Shown here in pieces: positions 27,801 to 36,276 of a stretch of DNA of 64,000 bases. The position numbers and the translations under genes were made by a program. The first letter of the stretch is position 1. Each line of letters starts with the position of its first letter. The notes under the pieces are model-generated. The model was not told where the DNA came from. It saw only the letters and a list, made by a program, of their open reading frames with translations, and made no database searches. Origin of the DNA: Thauera aromatica_A (GTDB lineage Bacteria > Pseudomonadota > Gammaproteobacteria > Burkholderiales > Rhodocyclaceae); contig NZ_JALLIK010000095.1 of the NCBI RefSeq assembly GCF_023093595.1, positions 1 to 64,000 of the forward strand, read 5' to 3'.

Positions 27801-29701
27801 AAACGCCGTTTACCGTCGTCGGCATCGGCGACATGTCGGGCGACGTGTTCGGCAACGGCATGCTGCTGTCGCGGCAGATCCGCCTGGTGGCAGCGTTCGA
27901 TCACCGCCACATCTTCGTCGACCCCGATCCCGACCCGGAGACGAGCTGGCAGGAACGCGCCCGCCTGTTCGCCCTGCCGCGCTCGAGCTGGGACGACTAC
28001 GACAAGACCCTGATTTCGGAGGGCGGCGGGGTGTGGCCGCGGAGCGCGAAATCGATCCGCCTGTCTCCCCAGCTGCGTGCGGCACTCGACATCGATGCCG
28101 ACAGCCTGGCGCCGACCGAGCTGATCCGCGCCATCCTCACCGCGCCGGTCGATCTGCTCTACAACGGCGGCATCGGCACCTACATCAAGTCCGCGGCCGA
28201 GACCGACGCTGTGGTGGGCGATCGTGCCAACGACGCGGTGCGTGTCAACGGCGCCGAGCTGCGCTGCAAGGTGCTGGGCGAGGGCGGCAACCTCGGTGCC
28301 ACCCAGCTCGGGCGCATCGAGTTCGCGCTCGGGGGCGGGCGGGTCAATACCGACGCCATCGACAACTCGGGCGGGGTCGACTGCTCGGACCACGAGGTCA
28401 ACATCAAGATCCTGCTCGGCAGCGTGGTCGCCGAAGGCGAGCTGACGATGAAGCAGCGCAACCAGCTGCTCGCCGAGATGACCGATGAGGTCGCCGCGCT
28501 GGTGTTGCGCGATAACTATGCACAAACCCGGATCCTGTCGGTGGTCCGCGCCCGCGGCGTGGATCTGCTCGACGAACAGGCCGAGTTCATGCGCCGCCTC
28601 GGCCATGCCGGGCGGCTCAACCGCAAGCTCGAGTTCCTGCCGATGGACGAGGATCTGGTCGAGCGCAAGGCGGTGCGCGTGGGGCTGGTCACTCCCGAGC
28701 TGGCGGTGCTGCTGGCCTACTCGAAGATCGAACTCTATGACGAAGTGCTGGCCTCGGACGTACCGGAAGACCCCTACATCCGCAGCGCTCTCGAGCGCTA
28801 TTTTCCGGTGCCGCTGCGTGAGCGCTTCGCCGAGCATATCCAGCGCCATCCGCTGCGGCGCGAGATCGTTTCCACCCACGTCGTCAACAGCATGATCAAC
28901 CGTGTCGGGCCGACCTTCGTCGGCCGCCTCGGGGCGGAAACGGGAGCTGCTCCTCCCGATGTCGTCCGTGCCTACATGGCGACCCGCGAGGTCTTCGGCC
29001 TGGTCCCGGTGTGGAGCGAGATCGAGGCGCTCGACACCTGCATCGACGATGCAGTCCAGGTCGAGCTGATCCGCGAGGCCGACCGCCTGGTGCAGCGCGG
29101 CACGCTGTGGTTCCTGCGCCATCGGCCGTGGCTCACCGACCTGCAGGCGACGTTGGCGCATTTCTCGCCCGGCGTGGGCGTGCTTGCCGACGGTCTGGCG
29201 GACTACGTGGCGCCGGCCTACAAGGCCGAACTCGAGGAAGCGGTCGCACGCCGGGTGGGGCAGGGGGTACCGTGGGCCCTGGCGCAGCGTATTGCGGTGC
29301 TCGACGAGCTGTATTCGGCGCTCGACCTGGTCGAGGTCGCGGCCGAGAGCGGTCGGGACGAGGTGCTGGTGGCGCGGGTCTATTTCGCGCTCGGCGGCGA
29401 TCTCGACCTGCATTGGCTGGGACGCCAGATCTCGTTGCTCCCCACCGAGACCCGCTGGCAGACGCTCGCGCGCAGCGCCCTGCGCGGCGATCTGTCCGCA
29501 GTGGCGCGGGCGCTGGTCAATGATGCCCTGAAACTCGCCCCCGACGCCGGGGAGGCGGACCAGGTCCGGACCGCCTGGCAGGCGAAGTACGCGCTCCAGC
29601 TCGAGCGTTACCGTCACCTGCTGACTGAAATCCACGCCGCGCCGAGCATCGACCTGGCGATGCTGTCGGTGGCCTTGCGCGAGCTCCGCGGGCTGGGCTG
29701 A
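24854..29701 (+). CDS. NAD-specific glutamate dehydrogenase, large (GDH-180) type
   Basis: Catalyses oxidative deamination of glutamate to 2-oxoglutarate with NAD. At 1615 residues it has the size of the large bacterial GDHs, known in Pseudomonas, Azoarcus and Streptomyces. The N-terminal third carries the ACT-like regulatory region (FLVDSIAMEIARQGSALHLI). The catalytic domain lies near residues 790-1230: KVARGGLRWSDRMEDFRTEI, then the substrate-binding lysine segment GSKGGFVVK and the nucleotide-binding region TVVGIGDMSGDVFGNGML. A GGGGAG site precedes the ATG. A long hairpin sits in the leader, suggesting post-transcriptional control. Confidence 0.95.
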   Translation: MNTREASRLIAQIDAVVEQIAARLPAAQATAVSAFAARFFAQVDPEDLEALPVADLYGAVLSQWHFIARRRSGSRVRAFNPRLDEHGWECTHTVIEIVGDDMPFLVDSIAMEIARQGSALHLIIHPVMGVVRDDEGRFVRLAEQDEVQAAAGDKGPGGARLESIMHLEVDRRTDPADLAALQQGIEHVLADVRAAVGDWPAMRTRMAEIIAGLEGGVPSLEAGELAEVRAFLEWLAADNFVLLGCRDYELVDTGDGNELRIVSGSGLGLLRGDGEDGQSRSFAALPPQLRAQAHLPHLLTVTKSNSRSTVHRPGYLDFVGVKRFDDAGRVLGERRIIGLLASTAYSASPKQIPLLRRKVEAVFERAGLLPGGHAAKALLTLLERYPRDELFQISPEELYVHAMGILRLGERLRTRLFVRCDPFARFVSCLIYVPREHYNTDQRKRMQAVLMDAFNGTASEFDVQFSDSALARILITVRTRDSVIPPFDTRELEQRLIRASRRWEDEMLQALVEQCGEERGLALARRYGSGFPAGYREDHSARMAVFDIEQMEALVDREALGLNLYVPLEAPAGRLNLRLYHLDAPVPLSSSLPMLEKMGVKVIEERPYAISRQDGRTVWLHDFGLSYAEADSLNIHEVRPLFQDAFSHAWRGEVENDDFNRLVLRAGLSWREVAVLRAYAKYLRQAAFTFSQAYMEQTLAAYPQLARALFELFRVRFEPALDQGREAACNGIVAAIEQGLNAVANLDEDRILRQFLALILATLRTNWFQRGADGRPKTYTAFKFAPAKIPNLPQPLPMFEIFVYSPRMEGVHLRAGKVARGGLRWSDRMEDFRTEILGLVKAQIVKNAVIVPVGSKGGFVVKCPPVEGGREALVAEGVACYRNFLRGLLDLTDNLVQGRVVPPPDLVRHDEDDPYLVVAADKGTATFSDYANEVAAEYGFWLGDAFASGGSAGYDHKKMGITARGAWEAVKHHFRAIGCNIQETPFTVVGIGDMSGDVFGNGMLLSRQIRLVAAFDHRHIFVDPDPDPETSWQERARLFALPRSSWDDYDKTLISEGGGVWPRSAKSIRLSPQLRAALDIDADSLAPTELIRAILTAPVDLLYNGGIGTYIKSAAETDAVVGDRANDAVRVNGAELRCKVLGEGGNLGATQLGRIEFALGGGRVNTDAIDNSGGVDCSDHEVNIKILLGSVVAEGELTMKQRNQLLAEMTDEVAALVLRDNYAQTRILSVVRARGVDLLDEQAEFMRRLGHAGRLNRKLEFLPMDEDLVERKAVRVGLVTPELAVLLAYSKIELYDEVLASDVPEDPYIRSALERYFPVPLRERFAEHIQRHPLRREIVSTHVVNSMINRVGPTFVGRLGAETGAAPPDVVRAYMATREVFGLVPVWSEIEALDTCIDDAVQVELIREADRLVQRGTLWFLRHRPWLTDLQATLAHFSPGVGVLADGLADYVAPAYKAELEEAVARRVGQGVPWALAQRIAVLDELYSALDLVEVAAESGRDEVLVARVYFALGGDLDLHWLGRQISLLPTETRWQTLARSALRGDLSAVARALVNDALKLAPDAGEADQVRTAWQAKYALQLERYRHLLTEIHAAPSIDLAMLSVALRELRGLG

Positions 29702-29768
29702 ATCCTGCCGGAGCCGTTGTGGGGCGGACCGCCAATGGCCCCGGCGATGGAGCCGACGATGGGCGTGC

Positions 29769-29798
29769 TGTTGGGCCGGACTGTGTTGGGCCGGACTG
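29769..29798. repeat. Perfect 15-bp tandem duplication upstream of pyrG
   Basis: The unit TGTTGGGCCGGACTG occurs twice head to tail (29769-29783 and 29784-29798) in the 152-nt gap before pyrG. It looks like a recent slippage duplication, and its copy number may vary between strains. Confidence 0.9.
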
Positions 29799-29853
29799 CT
29801 GACGCGCGTCCGGCTCATCGGTTATCATCGCGCTTTCCCGCAGCACATCTCCC

Positions 29854-31491
29854 ATGACCAAATACGTCTTCGTTACCGGCGGTGTCGTGTCCTCCCTGGG
29901 CAAAGGCATCGCGGCCGCCTCTTTGGGGGCGATTCTCGAGTCCCGTGGCATCAAGGTCACGCACCTCAAGCTGGACCCCTACATCAACGTCGATCCGGGC
30001 ACCATGAGCCCGTTCCAGCACGGTGAAGTGTTCGTCACCGAAGACGGTGCCGAGACCGATCTCGATCTCGGCCACTACGAGCGCTTCACCAGCGCCAAGA
30101 TGAGCCGGCGCAACAACTTCACCACCGGCCAGATCTACGAGGCGGTGATCAAGAAGGAGCGCCGCGGCGAATACCTCGGCAAGACGGTGCAGGTGATCCC
30201 GCACATCACCGACGAGATCAAGCAGTACGTGAAGCGCGGCGCCGAAGGCGCCGACGTGGCGATCGTCGAGGTCGGCGGCACCGTGGGCGACATCGAGTCG
30301 CTGCCCTTTCTCGAGGCGATCCGCCAGATGGGGATCGAGGAAGGGCGCAGCAGCACCTGCTTTATCCACCTCACCCTGCTGCCCTACATCCCGACCGCGG
30401 GCGAACTGAAGACCAAGCCGACCCAGCATTCGGTGAAGGAGCTGCGCGAGATCGGCATCCAGCCCGACATCCTGCTGTGCCGTGCCGACCGCTCGATCCC
30501 GGCCGATGAGCGGCGCAAGATCGCGCTGTTCTGCAACGTGATGCCCGAGGCCGTCATCGAGTGCCTCGATGCCGACTCGATCTACAAGATTCCCGGCCAG
30601 CTCCACGACCAGATGCTCGACCAGATCGTCTGCCACAAGCTCGACATCCTCGCCCGCGCGGCCGACCTGTCGGTGTGGGAAAAGCTGATCCACGCGCTCG
30701 AGCATCCGAAGCAGACGGTCAATGTCGGCTTCGTCGGCAAGTACGTCGACCTCACCGAGTCCTACAAGTCGCTGATCGAGGCGCTCAATCACGCGGGCAT
30801 GCACACCGAGTCGAAAGTGAAGATCCACTACATCGACTCCGAGGATATCGAGCGCGACGGCTGCGGCGTGCTCCAGTCCATGGATGCGATCCTGGTGCCG
30901 GGCGGCTTCGGCAAGCGCGGCACCGAAGGCAAGATCGCCGCGATCCGTTTCGCGCGCGAGAACAAGGTGCCGTATCTGGGAATCTGCCTGGGCATGCAGC
31001 TCGCGGTGGTCGAGTTCGCGCGCGACGTCGCCGGCATGGAAGGGGCGCACTCGACCGAGTTCGAGCGCGACACTCCGTTCCCGGTGATCGGCCTGATCAC
31101 CGAATGGAAGGACCGCAGCGGCAAGCTGGAAAAGCGCACCGAGGATTCCGACCTCGGCGGTACGATGCGCCTCGGCGGCCAGCTCTGTCAGCTCGCCGAA
31201 GGGACGCTGGCGCGCGAAGTCTACGGCGCGGCCGAGATCATGGAGCGCCACCGCCACCGTTACGAGGTGAACAACTCGCTGTTGGCGAAGCTCGAGGACA
31301 AGGGGCTGGTGGTGTCGGGCCGCGCGCCGGTCACCGACCTGTGCGAGATGGTCGAGCTGCCCGCCGATGTCCACCCCTGGTTCGTCGGTTGCCAGTTCCA
31401 TCCCGAGTTCACCTCCAACCCGCGCAAGGGCCATCCGCTGTTCACCGCCTACGTGCAGGCGGCGATCGCGCGCCAGCAGGCCGCGGCCTGA
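29854..31491 (+). CDS. pyrG: CTP synthase
   Basis: Converts UTP to CTP using ATP and glutamine. The 545-residue protein has the synthetase domain (MTKYVFVTGGVVSSLGKGI, LDPYINVDPGTMSPFQHGE) and the class I glutaminase domain with the nucleophile Cys in LGICLGMQLAVVEFAR and the His-Glu pair in GCQFHPEFTSNPR. It is the first gene of the pyrG-kdsA-eno-ftsB group found in many betaproteobacteria. Confidence 0.97.
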   Translation: MTKYVFVTGGVVSSLGKGIAAASLGAILESRGIKVTHLKLDPYINVDPGTMSPFQHGEVFVTEDGAETDLDLGHYERFTSAKMSRRNNFTTGQIYEAVIKKERRGEYLGKTVQVIPHITDEIKQYVKRGAEGADVAIVEVGGTVGDIESLPFLEAIRQMGIEEGRSSTCFIHLTLLPYIPTAGELKTKPTQHSVKELREIGIQPDILLCRADRSIPADERRKIALFCNVMPEAVIECLDADSIYKIPGQLHDQMLDQIVCHKLDILARAADLSVWEKLIHALEHPKQTVNVGFVGKYVDLTESYKSLIEALNHAGMHTESKVKIHYIDSEDIERDGCGVLQSMDAILVPGGFGKRGTEGKIAAIRFARENKVPYLGICLGMQLAVVEFARDVAGMEGAHSTEFERDTPFPVIGLITEWKDRSGKLEKRTEDSDLGGTMRLGGQLCQLAEGTLAREVYGAAEIMERHRHRYEVNNSLLAKLEDKGLVVSGRAPVTDLCEMVELPADVHPWFVGCQFHPEFTSNPRKGHPLFTAYVQAAIARQQAAA

Positions 31492-31501
31492 AGGAGCGAG
31501 C

Positions 31502-32341
31502 GTGAAACTGTGTGACTTCGAAGTCGGTCTCGACCGGCCGCTGTTCCTGATCGCCGGACCCTGCGTCGCCGAGTCCGCGCAGATGTGCCTCGACATCGCT
31601 GGGCAGATGAAGGAAATCTGCACCGGGCTGGGCATCCCCTACATCTTCAAGGCCTCGTACGACAAGGCCAACCGCAGCTCGGGCAAGAGTTTCCGCGGCC
31701 ACGGCATGGATGCCGGGCTGAAGATGCTCGAGGCGGTGAAGACGCAGCTCGGCCTGCCGGTGCTGACCGACGTGCACACGATCGAGGAGATCCCGCTCGT
31801 CGCTTCCGTGGTCGACGTGTTGCAGACGCCAGCCTTCCTCTGCCGCCAGACCGACTTCATCCATGCGGTGGCGGCCAGCGGCAAGCCGGTGAACATCAAG
31901 AAGGGCCAGTTCCTCGCCCCGGGCGACATGAAGAACGTCGCGGAGAAGGCGAAGGAGGCCAATGGCGGCGCCGACACCATCCTGGTGTGCGAGCGCGGGG
32001 CCTCCTTCGGCTACAACAACCTCGTCTCCGACATGCGATCGCTGGCGATCATGCGCGACACCGGCTGCCCGGTCGTGTTCGACGCCACCCACTCGGTGCA
32101 GCTGCCGGGCGGTCAGGGCACGGCCTCGGGCGGCCAGCGCGAGTTCGTCCCGGTGCTGGCGCGCGCCGCCGTCGCGGTCGGCGTCGCCGGCCTCTTCATG
32201 GAGACCCACCCCGATCCCGCGAAGGCGCTGTCGGACGGCCCCAACGCCTGGCCGCTGGCGAAAATGAAGGCGCTGCTGACCACCCTCAAGGAAATCGATG
32301 CGCTGGTCAAGCGCCAGGGCTTCCTCGAAACCACGCTTTGA
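31502..32341 (+). CDS. kdsA: 3-deoxy-D-manno-octulosonate 8-phosphate synthase
   Basis: Condenses phosphoenolpyruvate and arabinose 5-phosphate to KDO-8-phosphate for lipopolysaccharide. From the GTG start at 31502 it has 279 residues, the normal length. It has FLIAGPCVAESAQMCLDIAG near the start, FKASYDKANRSSGKSFRG, and FDATHSVQLPGG further on. AAGGAGCGAG (31490-31499) supports this GTG; earlier in-frame codons lie inside pyrG. It is 10 nt after pyrG and 52 nt before eno. Confidence 0.95.
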   Translation: MKLCDFEVGLDRPLFLIAGPCVAESAQMCLDIAGQMKEICTGLGIPYIFKASYDKANRSSGKSFRGHGMDAGLKMLEAVKTQLGLPVLTDVHTIEEIPLVASVVDVLQTPAFLCRQTDFIHAVAASGKPVNIKKGQFLAPGDMKNVAEKAKEANGGADTILVCERGASFGYNNLVSDMRSLAIMRDTGCPVVFDATHSVQLPGGQGTASGGQREFVPVLARAAVAVGVAGLFMETHPDPAKALSDGPNAWPLAKMKALLTTLKEIDALVKRQGFLETTL

Positions 32342-32393
32342 GTTTCGAACCTCCCGTCGTTTCGAATGATCCGTAACTGCAACAGGACAAGAC

Positions 32394-33677
32394 ATGAGTG
32401 CAATCGTTGATGTGATCGCCCGCGAGATTCTCGATTCCCGCGGCAACCCCACCGTCGAAGCCGACGTGCTGCTCGAATCGGGCGTGATGGGCCGCGCCGC
32501 CGTGCCCTCGGGCGCTTCCACCGGCTCGCGCGAGGCGATCGAACTGCGTGACGGCGACAAGTCGCGCTTCCTCGGCAAGGGTGTGCTGCGCGCGGTCGAG
32601 AACGTGAACACCGAGATTGCCGAAGCGATCATCGGCCTCGACGCCGAGGAGCAGGCCTTCATCGACCGCACCCTGATCGAGCTCGACGGCACCGAGAACA
32701 AGTCGCGCCTGGGCGCCAACGCCATGCTCGCCGTTTCCATGGCGGTGGCCAAGGCTGCTTCCGAGGAGGCCGGCCTGCCGCTGTACCGCTACTTCGGCGG
32801 CTCCAGCCCGATGGTGATGCCGGTGCCGATGATGAACGTCATCAACGGCGGCGAGCACGCCAACAACAGCCTCGACATCCAGGAATGCATGATCATGCCG
32901 GTGAGCATGGGCAGCTTCCGCGAGGCCCTGCGCTGCGGCGCCGAGATCTTCCACCACCTGAAGAAGATCGTGGACGGCAAGGGTTACCCCACCACCGTCG
33001 GCGACGAGGGCGGCTTCGCCCCCAACGTCTCGGGCACCGAAGAGGCGCTCAACCTGATCCAGGAAGCGATCGTCGCCGCCGGCTACGTGCCCGGCGAGGA
33101 CGTGCTGCTGGCGCTCGACTGCGCTGCCTCCGAGTTCTATAAGGACGGCAGGTACGAGCTGAAGGGCGAGGGTCTGTCGCTCACCGCCGAAGGCTTCACC
33201 GACTACCTCGAGACCCTGTGCGACAAGTTCCCGATCGTGTCGATCGAGGACGCGATGGCCGAGGGCGACTGGGACGGCTGGAAGATCCTGACCGAGCGCC
33301 TGGGTAAGCGCGTGCAACTGGTGGGCGACGACCTCTTCGTCACCAACACCCAGATCCTCGCGCAGGGCATCGAGCAGGGCGTGGCCAACTCGATCCTGAT
33401 CAAGATCAACCAGATCGGCACCCTGACCGAGACCTTCGCCGCGGTCGAGATGGCCAAGCTCGCCGGCTACACCGCGGTGATCTCGCACCGCTCGGGCGAG
33501 ACCGACGATTCGACCATTGCCGACATCGCCGTCGGCCTGCGCGCGATGCAGATCAAGACCGGCTCGCTGAGCCGCTCGGATCGTATCTCCAAGTACAACC
33601 AGCTGCTGCGCATCGAGGAGGACCTCGGCGACACCGCCTTCTACCCGGGCAAGCGTGCGTTCTACAACCTGCGCTGA
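32394..33677 (+). CDS. eno: Enolase
   Basis: Glycolytic 2-phosphoglycerate dehydratase, 427 residues. It has GAFASTGxxEA-type binding loops as PSGASTGSREAIELRDGD, the magnesium ligand region DCAASEFY and SIEDAMAEGDWDGW, the catalytic Lys in SILIKINQIGTLTE, and the signature SHRSGETDDSTIAD. It is followed by a clear terminator, so ftsB downstream may have extra promoter input. Confidence 0.97.
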   Translation: MSAIVDVIAREILDSRGNPTVEADVLLESGVMGRAAVPSGASTGSREAIELRDGDKSRFLGKGVLRAVENVNTEIAEAIIGLDAEEQAFIDRTLIELDGTENKSRLGANAMLAVSMAVAKAASEEAGLPLYRYFGGSSPMVMPVPMMNVINGGEHANNSLDIQECMIMPVSMGSFREALRCGAEIFHHLKKIVDGKGYPTTVGDEGGFAPNVSGTEEALNLIQEAIVAAGYVPGEDVLLALDCAASEFYKDGRYELKGEGLSLTAEGFTDYLETLCDKFPIVSIEDAMAEGDWDGWKILTERLGKRVQLVGDDLFVTNTQILAQGIEQGVANSILIKINQIGTLTETFAAVEMAKLAGYTAVISHRSGETDDSTIADIAVGLRAMQIKTGSLSRSDRISKYNQLLRIEEDLGDTAFYPGKRAFYNLR

Positions 33678-33706
33678 ACTCCTGCCGCGGTGAGTGCAGG
33701 ACTGGA

Positions 33707-33738
33707 AAAGGCCGGCGGCGATCCCGTCGGCCTTTTTG
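33707..33738 (+). terminator. Rho-independent terminator after eno
   Basis: Arms AAAAGGCCGG (33707-33716) and TCGGCCTTTT (33728-33737) with an 11-nt loop and a run of five T at 33734-33738. It lies 29 nt after the eno stop. Confidence 0.85.
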
Positions 33739-33825
33739 CACCGCGGAGCCGCCGGCGGTCGCAGTCGACCGATCCGCATCGCACCAATCCACTCAAGCGT
33801 TGATCGTTGGAGCCTACTTCATACC

Positions 33826-34098
33826 ATGCGCTGGCCGATCCTGATCCTGACCGCACTCGTCGTCCTCCTCCAGTACCCGCTCTGGCTGGGGAAGGGGGGC
33901 TGGCTGCAGGTCTGGGAGACCGGCCGCCAGGTGCAGGCGCAGCGGAACGACAACCTCCGGCTCGAGCAGCGCAATGCCGGGCTGGAGGCCGAGGTGAATG
34001 ACCTCAAGTCGGGCAACGAGGCGATCGAGGAGCGCGCCCGCTTCGAGCTCGGCCTGACGAGGCCGGGCGAGATCTACGTCCAGATTCCCAAGCGCTGA
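33826..34098 (+). CDS. ftsB: Cell division protein FtsB
   Basis: A small bitopic membrane protein of the FtsQLB divisome subcomplex. It has 90 residues: one N-terminal transmembrane segment (WPILILTALVVLLQYPLWLG), then a coiled coil (VQAQRNDNLRLEQRNAGLEA), then the conserved ERARFELGLTRPGEIYVQI end. The position after eno is its standard location. The start at 33826 puts the membrane helix at residue 3, as expected; the upstream open frame overlaps the terminator. Confidence 0.9.
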   Translation: MRWPILILTALVVLLQYPLWLGKGGWLQVWETGRQVQAQRNDNLRLEQRNAGLEAEVNDLKSGNEAIEERARFELGLTRPGEIYVQIPKR

Positions 34099-34137
34099 GC
34101 TGCGCAACCCGGTGCTGCAGGCCTCACGCTGCGGACC

Positions 34138-34689
34138 TCAGTTGCGGGCCACCAGGGTGCGCGCGCCGTCGATGCGCTGCGCGAAGTAGCGGTTGTCGAG
34201 CCGTTCCACCCTGACCGCGCCGCGGCTCGAGGGCGCGTGGATGAAGCGCCCGTCGCCGATGTAGATCCCCATGTGGGAGTGGCGGCGCTGCAATGTGTTG
34301 AAAAATATCAGGTCCCCCGGGCGGAGCGCGTGCAGCGCGATCGGCCGGGTGTACTCGGCAATCTGCGCCGCGTTGTGCGGCAGGCGCTGCCCGCTGATGC
34401 TCTCGACGATGTACGCCACCATGCCGCTGCAATCGAGGCCGGCTTCCGGATTGCGCCCGCCGAAACGGTAACCGGTGTCGAGCAGGCCGAGCGCGAACAG
34501 CACCATCTCGCCCGCCTGCTCTTCGCCGGCGAGGGCAAAGTAGGTTCCGCCCCCCGCCGGGGCGGTGGTGTTCGTGTCGGGCCGCCGGGTGACGGGTGCC
34601 GAACTGCAACCGGCGAGTGCGGCAAGCCCGATTGCAATGGCGAGGATGGCCGGGAGATGAAGCCTTCGGAGAGACAGGAGCGCGCTCAT
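34138..34689 (-). CDS. NlpC/P60-family lipoprotein, probable peptidoglycan endopeptidase
   Basis: A 183-residue lipoprotein with the lipobox LAGC at about residue 28. The NlpC/P60 cysteine peptidase domain carries Cys in LDCSGMVAYI, His in HSHMGIYIGD and a third polar residue in RFIHAPSSRG. Such enzymes cut D-Glu-meso-Dap stem bonds in peptidoglycan, as Spr/MepS does. It is convergent with ftsB (39 nt apart). Upstream on the same strand is the SIMPL gene. Confidence 0.88.
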   Translation of the reverse strand: MSALLSLRRLHLPAILAIAIGLAALAGCSSAPVTRRPDTNTTAPAGGGTYFALAGEEQAGEMVLFALGLLDTGYRFGGRNPEAGLDCSGMVAYIVESISGQRLPHNAAQIAEYTRPIALHALRPGDLIFFNTLQRRHSHMGIYIGDGRFIHAPSSRGAVRVERLDNRYFAQRIDGARTLVARN

Positions 34690-34815
34690 GTCGGCAAAGA
34701 TAAGCCGGAGCGCGCTGTCCGGTCCACCGTGGCGGCGGAGCCGTGCCGCCGCGTGCCGCGGCCCGGTTCGGGGGTGAGCGCGGCTCCAGCCTGCCCGTCG
34801 CGGCGCCGTGCAGCG

Positions 34816-35544
34816 TTAGTCGATGAGCTCGATGCGCCCGCTGACATGCACCGAGACCCGGCTTTCGCCGCCTTCAAGGGGGGCCGGCGCGGCCTCGGCG
34901 GCGAGCGCTGCGGCACGCATGCGGGGCAGGACCGGAGGTGGCAGGTCGCCGTCGCCGACGCTCAGGTGGGTGATGCGGTAGCGCTTGCCGAGCGTTCCGG
35001 CGATCAGTTCGGCGCGCTGCTCGAAGGCGCGCAGGGCGGCGACGGTCGCGGCGTCGATGGCGCCGCGGCGGGTTTCGGGGCTCGGCTGGAGGGTGATCTG
35101 CGACAGCGCGAGGCTGTTCTGGAGGGTGCCGATGAGCTCGGACATCGCCGCCAGCTTGCGGCTTTCGAGGCGGATTTCGGAGCGCATCCGCCAGGCTTCG
35201 ATCTGCCCTCCGCCCTCCTTGGCATACACCGGCCAGGTCGAAGTGCTGCCCGAGCGGGTGTCGACGTCGGCATGGGAAGCGGCCCGCTGCAGTGCCGCGG
35301 CGATGCGGCGGTTGAGTTCGCTCGCCACGGCCGCCGGAGTGGGGGCGCTGTGTTCGGCGTAGAGGACGGCGACGGCGAGGTCGTTGGTCGCGCTCCGCTC
35401 GGCGCTGGCCGAAAGATCGACGCCCGGTGCGGCGTGCTTTGTCTGTGCGATCGGCTCCGGCTGTGCGAGCGCCGGCGAGGCGGGCCAGAACTGCAGCGCG
35501 ATCGCCAGCAGCGCGGCGCCGCGCAGGAAGGCGGGCGTGGACAT
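34816..35544 (-). CDS. SIMPL-domain (DUF541) periplasmic protein
   Basis: A 242-residue protein with a signal peptide (LRGAALLAIALQFWPASPALAQ). The SIMPL pattern shows in LSASAERSATNDLAVAVLYAEH, DVDTRSGSTSTWPVY and the C-terminal VSVHVSGRIELID. The function is unclear; relatives in other bacteria are linked to oxidative stress tolerance (YggE). It lies 4 nt after the carbonic-anhydrase-like gene, so the two are probably co-transcribed. Confidence 0.85.
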   Translation of the reverse strand: MSTPAFLRGAALLAIALQFWPASPALAQPEPIAQTKHAAPGVDLSASAERSATNDLAVAVLYAEHSAPTPAAVASELNRRIAAALQRAASHADVDTRSGSTSTWPVYAKEGGGQIEAWRMRSEIRLESRKLAAMSELIGTLQNSLALSQITLQPSPETRRGAIDAATVAALRAFEQRAELIAGTLGKRYRITHLSVGDGDLPPPVLPRMRAAALAAEAAPAPLEGGESRVSVHVSGRIELID

Positions 35545-35548
35545 GGTT

Positions 35549-36103
35549 TCAGCCCTCGCCGGGCCGGATCACGCTCGCCGGCTCGAGCGCGCGCAGCCCG
35601 GTGGCGTACTGGCGGGCATTGTCGACATAGTTCTGCGCGTTGTGGATCGAGTGGGCGACGTCCTCGTCGCTGAGCGTGCGGATGATGCGCCCGGGTGAGC
35701 CGACGACCAGGGAGCGGTCGGGAATCACCCGGCCTTCGGGGATCAGGGTGTTCGCGCCGATGATGCAGTTCTTGCCGATGACCGCGTTGTTGAGCAGCAC
35801 CGCGTTGATTCCGATCAGGCTGCCGTCGCCCACCGTGCACCCGTGCAGCATGGCCATGTGGCCGACGGTGACATCGCTGCCGATGGTGAGCGGCACGCCG
35901 TCGTCGGTGTGCAGCACCGAGCCGTCCTGGATGTTGGTGTTGTCGCCGATCCGGATCGGGTCGTTGTCGCCGCGAATGACCACGTTGTACCAGACGCTGA
36001 CGTTGCGCCCCGCCTCGACTTCGCCGATCACCGTCGCGTTGTGGGCGATCCAGCTTCCGTCGCCGAAGCTGGGCGTACGTTCGCCCAAGGCATAGATGCT
36101 CAT
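35549..36103 (-). CDS. Gamma-carbonic-anhydrase-like hexapeptide-repeat protein (YrdA/PaaY family)
   Basis: A 184-residue left-handed beta-helix protein. Hexapeptide repeats run from about residue 15 to 145 (IGEVEAGRNVSVWYNVVIRG, IGDNTNIQDGSVLHTDDG). The three metal-type histidines are in SVLHTDDG and in GHMAMLHGC. Activity may be carbonic anhydrase or a thioesterase, as in PaaY of phenylacetate degradation; the sequence alone does not decide. The start at 36103 (MSIYALGERTPSFGDG) is the usual N-terminus. Confidence 0.88.
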   Translation of the reverse strand: MSIYALGERTPSFGDGSWIAHNATVIGEVEAGRNVSVWYNVVIRGDNDPIRIGDNTNIQDGSVLHTDDGVPLTIGSDVTVGHMAMLHGCTVGDGSLIGINAVLLNNAVIGKNCIIGANTLIPEGRVIPDRSLVVGSPGRIIRTLSDEDVAHSIHNAQNYVDNARQYATGLRALEPASVIRPGEG

Positions 36104-36276
36104 GTTCGTTCTCGCTCTCTGTCTCTCGCTGCACGGTCTTCGCAGCCGGGGGCGCATCATAACAAGCGCGTGATCCGGTGCAAACCCGAGCCGAGGGCGA
36201 TGTCGCTGATCTGGCTGGAGATTTCTCGCTGCCGCGGTGACGGTGCTAGGATGCGGGCCGCACAGGGAAAGTCTTC

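Noticed and set aside
26033..29818. A 1261-codon open frame antisense to the glutamate dehydrogenase gene
   Set aside because: It is the mirror of a GC-rich gene in the complementary frame. The protein is His/Arg/Ala-rich with no motif, and the sense frame has clear GDH features.
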